From NCBI GenBank assembly GCA_029204225.1, contig CM055102.1, positions 582,839 to 646,838 on the forward strand: a DNA stretch of 64,000 nt, read 5' to 3'. The position numbers were made by a program, and so were the translations under genes. Positions 1-11,134 of this stretch are shown one piece after another; position 1 is the stretch's first letter; each line of letters opens with the position of its first letter. The notes beneath the pieces are model-generated. The model saw nothing but the letters and a program-made list of their open reading frames with translations. It ran no database searches and was not told the origin of the DNA. This DNA comes from Diphasiastrum complanatum (taxonomy: Eukaryota > Streptophyta > Lycopodiopsida > Lycopodiales > Lycopodiaceae).

Positions 1-26
1 ATCATATTACAAAGGTCAAGGACCTA

Positions 27-3000
27 TTGGATCAGCTTGCTTCAGTTGGAGAGAAAGTAAGTGACAGGAGTATTGTTCCCATAGTCTTGAACAGCTTGTC
101 ATTCAACTATCAAGACTATGTGATGTCCCTTTCTGCTAGGGAGAAACTCCCAACCTTTGGGGAGTTATGTGGTCTTCTTTTACAGGAGGAGATGAGAAGG
201 AAGAATCTTTTTGAAAGGGAAGATAATCCAGAGCTTGCATTTGCTTCTAAGAAGAAGCAAAACTTTCAGAAGAAAGGCAAAGGCAAAAAGAAGAACTCAA
301 AGCAAAGCTTGGAGCAGCAGGTGTCCAAGTTACAGGTTGGAGAGGAGTCAAGCACCAATTCCTCATCCACACCCAAGAGGAAGGGCAACTGCAACTATTG
401 TGGTAAGTATGGGCATTTTGCTTTTGAATGCAGGAAGAAGCAAAGTGATCAGAAGAAGGGAAAGAACCAGCAGAGTCACTTTGTTGACAAAGTTGCAGAG
501 GAGGAGCAATCTGGTGTGCTTGAGCTATTCACCGCAGCCCTATCATCTGAATCCACATTTGGTGGATGGTACATTGATTCTGGAGCCTCAAAGCACATGA
601 CACCTCATAGAGATTGGTTCAGCACCTATGAGGAGACAGAAGATAGCCAGCATGTTTGCCTTGGAGATAATTCTACACGTATGGTGAGGGGCAAAGGTAC
701 AGTTGCAATACAGCTATCATCAGGTGAGGTGAAGGAAATTAAAAGTGTGTTGCATGTACCAGGGTTGGCTAAGAACTTGTTATCTGTTGGTGCCATTACC
801 AAACAGAACATGGTGGTAGAGTTTAATGATTCTAAATGTTTGGTAAAAGACAAAGAGAAGAACTTCAAAGTGGTAGCCAAGGGAATGCAAGAAGGAGGTC
901 TTTACAAGCTTTTCACAACCATTCCTAGCCAAGAGGCCTTGTCTGCAAGAGATACTAATCGGGACAAGCTTTGGCATGAGAGATATGGTCATTTGAGTTA
1001 CAAAAGTTTGCAAGTTTTGAACAGGCACAAAATGGTAGTAGATCTTCCTAGCATTAAGTCTTCTTCAGATACATGTGAGGCTTGTGCATTAGGGAAGCAA
1101 CAGAGGAAAAAGTTTCCAAAGGAGAAAGCTACCAGGGCCAAGGGCATTCTTGAACTTGTGCATTCAGATTTATGTGGTCCCATGCAGGTCAAATCAGCAG
1201 GGGGGGCATACTATCTCATGACCTTCGTAGATGATTTCTCTCGGAAGGTATGGGTCTATTTTCTGAAACTGAAATCTGAAGCGTTCAAATACTTCAAACA
1301 GTGGAAAGCTATGGTGGAAAACCACACAGGAAAGAGGTTAAAGACTCTCAGGTCAGATAAGGGTGGTGAGTATATTTCTGATGAGTTCAAAGATCTTTGC
1401 AAAGCATGTGGGATAAAGAGACAGTTTACTGCTCCACATACACCGCAGCAAAACGGCGTGGCTGAGCGGAAAAACAGGTCTATAGTTGAGTGTGCGAGGA
1501 GCATGCTCAAGGCAAAGGGGTTGCCAAATTCTTTTTGGGCAGAAGCGGTAGCAACTGCTGTTTTTCTATTGAATAGAAGTCCAACCAAAGCAGTTGAAGG
1601 AATCACGCCAGAAGAAGCATATAGTGGCAAGAAGCCCAAAGTGGGCAGCCTTCAAGTATTTGGGTGTACAGCATATGCACATATACCAAAGGACTTGCGG
1701 AAGAAACTTGATGCAAAATCCGTAAAGTGTGTCTTTCTTGGGTATAGTGAAGGTGAGAAAGCTTATGTGCTATATGATCTCGAAAACAGGAGGAAGATCC
1801 TAAGTCGAGATGTCATCTTTGATGAAGAGCATGCACCCAAGATACAGGAGCAGGAGAAGGAAGGAATTACTGAGTTCATACCCTTGATTGATTCCACGGA
1901 TGAGGATCCTAGTCAAGAGTCCTGTAAGCCTCAAGTGCAGGAGCAACAACAGGAAATCGAACCTACTAGTTCGAGACCTCTTTTTGGCCAAGTACCAGAA
2001 GCAGAAGTTGGGGACAAACGGAAGACTAAAACAGTACCATGGGATACGGGGTCACCATCCACATCACCTACTGCTAGGAAGAAGCTACCTAGGTGGTATT
2101 GGGAAACAATCAAAGAAGGTCAAATGATTGAAGAAGGAGAGAGCAGTGAACAGGGTGTCAGAAGATCTCTTAGGTCTCATGAGAGACAAGAGACTAACTT
2201 TGCTCTTATGTCCACTATTCTGAATGCAGATGAGCCACAATTCTTTCACGAAGCCGTGAGAGAAAAGGTATGGCAACATGCCATGCAGGAGGAGTACGAC
2301 TCCATTGTCAAGAATGACACATGGGAGCTCACTACATTGCCAGAAGGGAAGCAACCAATAGGTTGCAAGTGGGTCTATAAGACCAAGTTTCATGCCAATG
2401 GAACAGTGGACAAGTACAAGGCAAGGTTGGTGGCGAAAGGCTATGCTCAGCAAGAGGGGCTAGACTATGATGAGACATTCGCACCTGTTGCTAAAATGAC
2501 ATCTATCAGGACCGTTTTGGCTATAGCCTCATATTTTGATTGGGATGTCCATCAAATGGATGTCAAGAGTGCCTTTCTTAATGGGCACCTACAGGAGGAG
2601 GTTTACATGGAACAACCGCAGGGATTTGAAATAACAGGCAAGGAGAATCTGGTTTGCAGGCTTAGGAAAGCCTTGTATGGGCTCAAACAGGCGCCAAGGG
2701 CTTGGTATAGCCGAATTGATGAGTACTTTGCAAGGCAAGGGTTTGAGAAGAGTAAGTCTGATTGCAATCTTTATGTCTTCAGGGAAGGAGAAGACTTTGT
2801 GGTTGTTGTGCTCTATGTGGATGATCTACTCATCACGGGAAGCAATAAGAAGCTTATTGCTTGTGTTAAGAAGAATCTCTCTAATGAGTTTGAAATGAAA
2901 GATTTGGGTTTGCTACACTATTGCCTAGGAGTTGAAGTTTGGAAAGGAAAGCGTTGTCTTTTTATCTCACAGGCAAAGTATGCACAGAAATTATTGAAGA

Positions 3001-3239
3001 AGTTTAACATGCAAGAAAGCAAACCAATCAGCACACCCATGGATGCAAGCAACAAGCCATCAAAAGATGATGGTCCAGCATTTGCAGATGAGACGCTCTA
3101 TCGTCAGTTAGTGGGCAGCCTGATTTACCTTACTACCACCAGGCTAGATATTGCTTATGCGGTTGGAATCGCAAGTCAATACATGTGTAAGCCTACCGAA
3201 GCACATTGGAAGGCAGCCAAGCGGATCCTATATATGTGA
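27..3239 (+). pseudogene. copia gag-protease-integrase-RT polyprotein, long open frame
   Basis: This 1070-codon frame lacks the N-terminus of gag, which lies outside the window. The visible order is a gag C-terminal helical region, a lysine-rich stretch, then a CCHC zinc knuckle (CNYCGKYGHFAFEC, residues 122-135). The aspartic protease motif YIDSGAS has its catalytic Asp at residue 184. A GAG-pre-integrase HH-CC zinc site follows. The integrase core carries D381, D444 and E480, the D-D-35-E spacing expected of the family. RT runs from about residue 780, with the conserved KARLVAKG block and the catalytic YVDD at 930-933. The frame ends early at 3239 because of an apparent one-base deletion near 3228 just before RNase H; the following segment continues in another frame. 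All catalytic residues that can be seen are kept. Protein-level function needs the missing 5' end and repair of the shift, so I class it as disrupted. Confidence 0.88.
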
Positions 3240-3781
3240 GAGGGACAGTGACTTATGGGATTGGATACACGGATGACGGGAACCTTCAGCTGGAAGGCTA
3301 TTCAGATTCTGATTGGGCAGGTGATAGAGACGATCGGAGATCGACGACAGGCTATTGCTTCAGCCTAGGTTCAGGGGCTATATCGTGGTGCAGTAAGAAG
3401 CAGCCTACTATTGCTCTATCGTCTACCGAAGCTGAGTACAGGGCGACTACGAGGTCCGCCTGTGAAGCCATTTGGTTACGCCGTCTACTTGAGGACATGC
3501 AGATTGCTCAAGTAAGACCTACATTGTTACATTGTGATAACCAAAGCTGCATTCAGCTTGCAAGGAATCCAGTCTATCATGCACGGACAAAACATATAGA
3601 GGTGGACCAGCATTTTATACGAGAGAAAGTGCACAGTGGGGAGATTGAGCTAGTTTATTGCGACACCAACGACCAGACAGCTGATATTTTTACTAAACCA
3701 CTTAGTAAAGATAAATTTGAAAAGTTCAGAACTTTGTTGGGTGTCAGTTTGAATAAAATTGCCATTAAGGGGGGGTGTTGA
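3206..3781 (+). pseudogene. copia RNase H domain (frame-shifted continuation)
   Basis: This frame continues the copia polyprotein after the shift near 3228. It encodes the RT connection and the RNase H domain, with the typical blocks DSDWAGD, STEAEYRA, LRRLLEDM, HCDNQS and KHIEVDQHFIREK, ending with TADIFTKPLSKDKF. The stop at 3779-3781 overlaps the first bases of the LTR, which is common in copia elements. The overlap with the preceding frame (3206-3239) is the region where the single-base difference moved the reading frame. Confidence 0.88.
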
Positions 3782-4196
3782 AGAGTAATGCCTATTTTAC
3801 CCCTTTTGGCTAAGCATTAGTTAAGTTGTACATAACTCATGGGGCATGTTTTAATTAAATGCATGACCCCCCCTTTTGTTAAGTTATGTAAATTAGTGCA
3901 AGTGGCCCACTTGGCCAAGTAGCTCACTCCCATGGTTGACACCTAGACTTTCCATGCATGTAAAGGAGGTGCTTGCCTCACAAGGGATTTGGAGGACCCA
4001 CGCCCTCCTCTCTCTCACTAGCAATTCATTTCTTCTTGAGACTTTTGAGTTTGTGAGATGCTCATGCAATTCTCCTTGTGTGTGATATTTCCATAGCCAA
4101 GTTTTCTCAAACTTTCATAGTTGATCTAGCATCTGAGTTAAGATACTCCATAGCTAGGTCTCATAATTCTTCATTATCAGCCAATTTTCTATTGCA
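3776..4196 (+). repeat. 3' LTR of the copia element
   Basis: The LTR starts with TGTTGAAGAG immediately after the purine-rich tract and is followed by AT-rich non-coding sequence. A possible end is the CA at 4195-4196, giving about 421 bp. No second LTR of this family was found in the window to confirm the end. Confidence 0.6.
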
Positions 4197-5212
4197 AGAG
4201 TACTTTCTAATTTTTTCCCCCCGTTAAATCTTCAAGCCTGATATCAACTATAATCCTTTAAGGATTTCTGTAATATCAAAATATCCTATCGTTTCTGATT
4301 ATAGAAACATGTCCATCATCGATATAACAGATTCCTCCTGGAATCTTTGACCGATGTTTCTCCTTGATAATTCTCTGTTCTTCTTACTTCTCCCCCTTTT
4401 TAAGAGGAAACAACACGAGTTTCCAAGGGGCGCATATTAATCCAGAAGTTTCAAGAAGAGACATGAGAAAATCTTTGTGAGTCAAAATAGAGGTGTTGCA
4501 TCACTGTAAGTAAATACCAATAATGTCCGAACACAACGACTAAACCAAAGATCTTCTTCGTTACCAAGCTTGAGAATTAACCCGTAAATTAGAAAAGGAG
4601 TTCTTTAAAGATTTAAGCAAGGAAAACAATTTTTAGAAAACAGTTCCACTAACCATTTTTGTGACATCGTCCATGGTCAACGGGTAATCAAAATTACCTT
4701 CCAAGGAATCACAAAAAATTGGGTTAATTAATGTGTTCAAAAAATCACCAATATATCCTTTATACAGAAATAGCTTGCCGGGTTTCCGGTTTTGTAAATT
4801 TGAGATATCCAAAACATGGGTCATGACCAATATCTCAAATTTCCGACAAAACACCCGTTTTATGACCGATAGTATTTGGCATCACGAAGATTTACGGCCA
4901 TACTATGGTCAACTGATCCAGTTAGTTTCAGACCTTCATTTTGGAATTACCAGCGTTCACTCTAATTTATCCCGTTGCTAACGGAAAAGTGTCCCAATGA
5001 AGTAAATGGCAACACAAGTGATTCAAGAAAACCAAATTTTACTTTCTAGCCACAGATTTGAAATGCTCAAAAGCCGAATCAATTTAATTCTTGGTAGTAC
5101 ACATACCACCGAACTGATTGTACCTCAAAAAAGTGACTCTCGGGAAGAAAAATTCAATTTTTCACCACTTGTTGCTACTTAGAATAGGATCCTTGGATTG
5201 AGGACTTTATAT
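4197..5212. other. Non-coding stretch, nothing recognised
   Basis: No convincing reading frame or repeat structure was seen. The end of this stretch (about 5190-5212) abuts a primer-binding site, so at least the last part is probably the 3' end of another LTR whose boundaries I cannot place. Confidence 0.4.
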
Positions 5213-5226
5213 TGGTATCAGAGCCA
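5213..5226 (+). promoter_or_regulatory. Orphan LTR-element primer-binding site (tRNA-Met type)
   Basis: TGGTATCAGAGCCA is complementary to the 3' end of plant initiator tRNA-Met, the usual primer for copia and many gypsy elements. It lies next to no recognisable coding domain, so it probably marks the inner edge of a degraded 5' LTR on the plus strand. Confidence 0.65.
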
Positions 5227-5582
5227 ATTTTGAGCACATTTTTGCCATTGATTTGTGTTCAAGAGAAATCTCGAATTGTGGGGATTTTTCCGTTGTGTGA
5301 TATGGAATCTCGACACTATTTTTACGGGTTGTCGGTTTACCGGTCCCTAGTGTGGACACGCTACCCGAGACCAGTCATGGGCATGACACATAGGGTTTGG
5401 CTAGGCCCTTTGAGGGTCAAATTGGACATCTTTTGGACACATTTCTTGCATATAGGAGTTCACATCTCTTCTCACTAGCTAGCAGGTTGGTTGTGCCTGA
5501 AGGGTTGTGTAGTGTGAACCATGGGTGTGCCACAAGTTGCCTGTTGGAAAGCTGGTTGTGAGGGGCTGTGAAGGGTCTAAGG

Positions 5583-6648
5583 TCGTCTTAGCCCCCAGGC
5601 TGCCATGCAACTTTGAATTTGCACATGAGTACCCACAAGTCACCTCTTGGAGCTTGGAAAGCTGGTTGTGTAGGGCTGTGAAGGGTTGTGAAAGTTGTGC
5701 CAGGCTGCCATGCAACTTCAAACTTGTACATGAGTAATCTTGAAGATCGTGAAGGGTAAGAAGGGCTAAAAGTCATGCCAGGCTCCAGCTGAAGGTCGTG
5801 CCATGCCATCGATTGCAACTTCACTTGCTTACAACCCTTCAAATTAAACATATATTCTTCAAAATTTCTAGCCTTTGGAATCTTGATCCAATTTCATTCG
5901 TGTTCAATTGCCCGCCTTTAATTGTAGCATGTATGACATTTGAAGTTGGTTATTGAAATGTATGTACTTTGAAGTAACCATATGCATTTTGAATAACTCT
6001 ACATATTTCAAATAGCTGTATGTTTTGCGATTTACGGGTGCGGCAAACTAGAAAGACTCAAAAGACTCCTACGGATGTATAGCGTACAGTGGCAACATTT
6101 GGATGAGGACACGAGGTTAGAGAGAAATATTATTCGCTTTCCTTAGCTCAGCTAGTCAGACTTCATTTCTTGATATCACATGAGGATAAGAGGTGTGCTG
6201 CATTGATACAAGAGATACACGTCAATCAGCTGGTTACAACACCTAGATTCAGTCTGGTATTATTTTCAGATGAAGAGTTTAGCTCAGAAGATTATGCAGA
6301 TATTCCATTTAGACATTGAGATGAGAGACATTGACGATCAATTTTTGATCACCTATGGCCCAAGATCTAGCCATCAACACACATCTACTTGCTCACATAC
6401 ACGGTTGGATAGACACTAGCACATTCAGCAAGTAACTACTTAGGCTACCAATGATTTTACATGGATTGCTAGAGTGGTCGTTGTTATTTACCTTTTGTGT
6501 TCTCTGAAAATTCAGTTTTGATTGTTATCCTCTAGACTACACAAGTTTGATTTCACTTCTATTCTTTTCAAAGCATACTATGCTCTCATAGTAAGAACAC
6601 ACTTGAAATGTACTTTTTCAGTCTTATGTATCCTTGGATACCCTAAAG

Positions 6649-6710
<62 letters not shown>

Positions 6711-7433
6711 GGAAAGAATGTGTAGCAAAAAGCTTGCTTATTTTGCAAAAATTATCAGTGGAAACGGGGTATAATCATCTTAGTGAATGCAGTTGCCTAC
6801 AGCCACTTCAAGAATACTTCAAACTGCATCTTTGTTATTTGCAATGAATTTAAGCATTTAAAGTTGTTCTATTCTTCCTGGTGACATTTCACCATGAGTA
6901 CTTATCGGTCCTATTTCCATTATCCTCTTGGGTTGCTATATATATGCCTGTATGTTTATTTGCTTTAAAAAAGTCTATTGCTCCTTTCATATGGCAATGT
7001 TGTTTTCCATCACGTAAGAGAGCATGCTTCTAATCTCATTTTGGTAATAGCTATGATGTAATTTTAGTAAATATCTGGTACCTTCTAGACTTAAGGAGAA
7101 TCATCCCACAAGACTGAGTTTCTTTGTGTTTCACTTCAAAGTCAGTGATATAAATCTGGATTGCAAGTTCTTATCTGAAGTTGCATTGTTTGAGTGGCAC
7201 ATCACGCATTGGACATCAAGTTGACACAATAGGAGTCACCAGGATATCCAACTATTGTGACTAGTCTAGAGTTTTTGCTTAAGTTGGTTCATTTATTTGC
7301 AATGTTTACAAAAAGTGAAAATTTGTTTTGATTTCATCAATGCACAGTAGATACTAAAGCATTTATTTAGTCTCCTGTCATTCTCAATTTATAATCCTTG
7401 TAGTTCCCTTTCAACAGATACAATTGGATGTTT
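5583..7433 (+). repeat. Direct tandem duplication, copy A (about 1.85 kb)
   Basis: This segment, from TCGTCTTAGCCCCC to CAATTGGATGTTT, is repeated almost base for base at 7455-9426. Only about 21 bp lie between the copies, and that spacer resembles the sequence just before it (CCTTGTAGTT...CCCTTTCA). The segment contains a short degenerate internal repeat (around 5546-5735), a (CT)n tract, and a frame near 6130-6320 encoding a Leu-rich then acidic peptide that I do not recognise. Copy A lacks about 95-100 bp near 6097 that copy B has at about 7987-8083. Confidence 0.92.
6650..6705. repeat. (CT)n microsatellite in copy A
   Basis: Uninterrupted CT dinucleotides, about 28 units. The matching tract in copy B is longer (8629-8697), so the two have changed length since the duplication. 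Confidence 0.97.
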
Positions 7434-7454
7434 CCTTGTAGTTTCTCCCTTTCA

Positions 7455-8626
7455 TCGTCTTAGCCCCCAGGCTGCCATGCAACTTTGAATTTGCACATGA
7501 GTACCCACAATTCACCTCTTGGAACTTGGAAAGCTGGTTGTGTAGGGCTGTGAACAGTTGTGAAAGTTGTGCCAGGCTGCCATGCAACTTCAACCTTGTA
7601 CATGAGTAATCTTGAAGATCGTGAAGGGTAAGAAGGGCTAAAAGTCATGCCAGGCTCCAGCTGAAGGTCGTGCCATGCCATCGATTGCAACTTCACTTGC
7701 TTACAACCCTTCAAATTAAACATATATTCTTCAAAATTTCTAGCCTTTGGAATCTTGATCCAATTTCATTCGTGTTCAATTGCCCGCCTTTAATTGTAGC
7801 ATGTATGACATTTGAAGTTGGTTATTGAAATGTATGTACTTTGAAGTAACCATATGCATTTTGAATAACTCTACATATTTCAAATAGCTGTATGTTTTGC
7901 GATTTACGGGTGCGGCAAACTAGAAAGACTCAAAAGACTCAAAAGACTCCTACGGGTGTATAGCGTACAGTGGCAACATTTGGATGGGATTCTGAGAGAG
8001 GACATGGTTTTTTAAGTATGTTCTTTGGGTGAGGGGGAGATGGAGGAGCATTTTATTTTCTGTTATCTGTTATTTGATGTATTACGAGGTTAGAGAGAAA
8101 TATTATTCGCTTTCCTTAGCTCAGCTAGTCAGACTTCATTTCTTGATATCACATGAGGATAAGAGGTGTGCTGCATTGATACAAGAGATACACGTCAATC
8201 AGCTGGTTACAACACCTAGATTCAGTCTGGTATTATTTTCAGATGAAGAGTTTAGCTCAGAAGATGATGCAGATATTCCATTTAGACATTGAGATGAGAG
8301 ACATTGACGATCAATTTTTGATCACCTATGGCCCAAGATCTAGCCATCAACACACATCTACTTGCTCACATACACGGTTGGATAGACACTAGCACATTCA
8401 GCAAGTAACTACTTAGGCTACCAATGATTTTAGATGGATTGCTAGAGTGGTCGTTGTTATTTACCTTTTGTGTTCTCTGAAAATTCAGGTTTGATTGTTA
8501 TCCTCTAGACTACACAAGTTTGATTTCAGTTTACTTCTATTCTTTTCAAAGCATACTATGCTCTCATAGTATGAACACCCTTGAAATGTACTTTTTCAGT
8601 CTTATGTATCCTTGGATACCCTAAAG

Positions 8627-8702
<76 letters not shown>

Positions 8703-9426
8703 GGAAAGAAGGTGTAGCAAAAAGCTTGCTTATTTTGCAAAAATTATCAAGTGGAAACGGGGTATAATCATCTTAGTGAATGCAGTTGCCTACAGCCACT
8801 TCAAGAATACTTCAAACTGCATCTTTGTTATTTGCAATGAATTTAAGCATTAAAAGTTGTTCTATTCTTCCTGGTGACATTTCACCATGAGTACTTATCG
8901 GTCCTATTTCCATTATCCTCTTGGGTTGCTATATATATGCCTGTATGTTTATTTGCTTTAAAAAAGTCTATTGCTCCTTTCATATGGCAATGTTGTTTTC
9001 CATCACGTAAGAGAGCGTGCTTCTAATCTCATTTTGGTAATAGCTATGATGTAATTTTAGTAAATATTTGGTACCTTCTAGACTTAAGGAGAATCATCCC
9101 ACAAGACTGAGTTTCTTTGTGTTTCACTTCAAAGTCAGTGATATAAATCTGGATTGCAAGTTCTTATCTGAAGTTGCATTGTTTGAGTGGCACATCACGC
9201 ATTGGACATCAAGTTGACACAATAGGAGTCACCAGGATATCCAACTATTGTGACTAGTCTAGAGTTTTTGCTTAAGTTGGTTCATTTATTTGCAATGTTT
9301 ACAAAAAGTGAAAATTTGTTTTGATTTCATCAATGCACAGTAGATACTAAAGCATTTATTTAGTCTCCTGTCATTCTCAATTTATAATCCTTGTAGTTCC
9401 CTTTCAACAGATACAATTGGATGTTT
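7455..9426 (+). repeat. Direct tandem duplication, copy B (about 1.97 kb)
   Basis: This is the second copy of 5583-7433. It differs by scattered substitutions, a longer (CT)n tract and an extra segment at about 7987-8083. In copy B an 87-codon frame (8029-8292) runs from that extra segment into the shared part and ends with an acidic stretch; I do not recognise a family and do not call it a gene. High similarity, including non-coding parts, points to a recent event. Confidence 0.92.
8629..8697. repeat. (CT)n microsatellite in copy B
   Basis: Uninterrupted CT dinucleotides, about 34 units, at the position corresponding to 6650-6705 in copy A. Confidence 0.97.
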
Positions 9427-10172
9427 TCATCTCCTATTCTATTGTAAGCAGCTGTTTATGGCCTATGGCTGTAGATACATGGAACTCTCTATGCCATTGG
9501 GAGAGTTGCAACAGAGTGCTTCAGTTAGCGGTTTTTTGGCTATCTTGAAAGACTTTCCATATCATCTGGTCCATTTGGATCAACCATTAAAATATGAGAG
9601 TTTTGATAGTGGGTCTAGAGCTGTAATATGTAACCCTTTCCAAAATCTCATGTAATTCTGCACTTCCTCGAGATGATTGTATTTGGTTGACACCTGTAGA
9701 TGGTGACAATAGTAACTGTTTTCCACTTTTTGAGATATGTTGCTAACCCTTTTTCACTTATGATGTGGCATTATTCGAATTGCACTTAAAGAAGTTGATA
9801 TGTAACTAAGTTAGTAGCTTAAGAGGATTACTGATAGTGGTGGATGAGCCCATTTTTTTGTAGAAGGAAGGGTTGGTATGATATGCTCTTCATAAAAAGG
9901 TTATATGATATAATTTGTGCACTTTTAATATTTATATCCGTAGTATTTTATTAAGTTTAGAAGGCATTCTCCAGTAAGTGTTGAGCTGGTTAGGACTTTC
10001 TTTCCTCTTTTTTTTCCTCTTTTCTTTCCTGTCCTTAAGGTTAGGATTTTGACACTAACTTGTCACACAAATGAGGAGATACGAGAGAGAAAAAAATGTC
10101 TGGAAGGCATATGAAGAAACACAGGCTCGATCTTCAGTCTGGGGCTGTTGAGGCTGATGCCAGTTTCATAGG
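9427..10172. other. Non-coding stretch, nothing recognised
   Basis: AT-rich sequence with only short frames (for example a 65-codon frame at 9458-9655) that match nothing I know. No repeat or promoter is identified. Confidence 0.4.
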
Positions 10173-10186
10173 TGGCTCTGATACCA
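10173..10186 (-). promoter_or_regulatory. Orphan reverse-strand primer-binding site
   Basis: TGGCTCTGATACCA is the reverse complement of the tRNA-Met primer-binding site. It implies the inner edge of a minus-strand LTR that would begin just to the right (10187 onward), but no LTR end or coding domain is recognisable. Confidence 0.55.
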
Positions 10187-11134
10187 AGCTAAATGCAAAA
10201 ACAACACATATTGAAAAGAAATGCAATGGAAAAGCCGACCTAGGAACCGAGGATGACCAAATGCAAATTCATGTCAAATAGGTGTCCAAGTACACAGAGC
10301 ATGAGATGTAATATCAAATAACAGGCAGTGGGCCCATGACCTGCACTGCTGTGCACAGGGGATGGAAAAGGGTCGGCCATGCTGTCAACCCTAAATCAGT
10401 GGCATCATTACTTCTGCCCCATTTGACCTTTCCTACAAATTATTAGTCCTTATGAGAAATATTCTCTTGGATAGATATTAGTCGTGCTGTTTTGGTGGTT
10501 CTGATCTTTGCATAATTTCTACTTTGGAATCAAGTATTGTCCTACCAAGAGTAATGCTGTTGTAATTGCTCTCTGTAGATTACTGCTCATGTTCATGCAT
10601 TCTCAACAAGGCTACTTTGAAAAGCAACCCGTGATGGGCAAAGCCTGTTTTGGAAACGTTGATTGGTTTTGGATCACTTATATTTTTAGGATATAGATGC
10701 ATGATGCGTGGCCGTTACATTATCCCATAAGCAAGCAGTATATGAACAGGAGCTGCATGTATAGCTGGACACAGACACATTTGTAAAGAAAACAATCCAA
10801 TATAAGAGGCTAGAAAAAAAAGGGCTGTCGTGATTAGAGTTTAGGGGGCTCGAAAATGAACAGGAATTGGCTGGAAACCCTAACTGTTTGAGGAATAAAT
10901 ATGGTGGATTTCTTTGTCGAGTATATTTATTTATCTTTGCTATATTTGGCCTACTAGGACATTGTCCCTATTTTCATTATGTGCACATTCCTGTTTGCAT
11001 GCATACAAAATTGTTTGTCTTAGAACTTGAGTGTTAATAGATACATGTTTATGATACATTTTAGGTTAAATGCAGCTCTTGGACAAAATCTAGTCATTTG
11101 CTTTAAGATCCAAGATGAATGATTATGTCTGCAG
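10187..11134. other. Upstream and probable intron sequence of the aminotransferase
   Basis: No exon encoding the expected N-terminal transit-peptide region was recognised here. The stretch ends in a pyrimidine-rich tract and TCTGCAG at 11128-11134, which looks like a 3' splice site, so at least the right-hand part is likely intron 1 of the aminotransferase gene. Confidence 0.4.

Larger units (their letters stand above)
1..4196 (+). mobile_element. Ty1/copia LTR retrotransposon, 3' portion, nearly intact
   Basis: The window opens inside gag of a Ty1/copia (Pseudoviridae-type) element. In order it shows gag with a zinc knuckle, protease, integrase, reverse transcriptase and RNase H, then a purine-rich tract AAGGGGGG at 3768-3775 and an LTR that begins TGTTGAAGAG at 3776. 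The order protease-integrase-RT-RNase H is diagnostic of copia rather than gypsy. The 5' LTR and the start of gag lie before position 1. Apart from one frameshift near 3228 the coding region is open, so this is one of the youngest elements in the window. The 3' end (4196) is my estimate, from a CA dinucleotide in a plausible context. Confidence 0.9.

Noticed and set aside
1256-1639. Minus-strand frame inside the copia integrase
   Set aside because: It is a shadow of the well-supported plus-strand integrase coding sequence.
7460-7723. Minus-strand frames shared by both copies of the tandem duplication (also 5588-5851)
   Set aside because: They resemble no known protein and simply follow from low stop density in the repeated, degenerate GCTGCCATGCAACTT blocks.
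10096-10281. 61-codon frame as a possible first exon of the aminotransferase
   Set aside because: It contains the reverse primer-binding site TGGCTCTGATACCA and does not resemble a transit peptide, so it is more likely part of an LTR element remnant.
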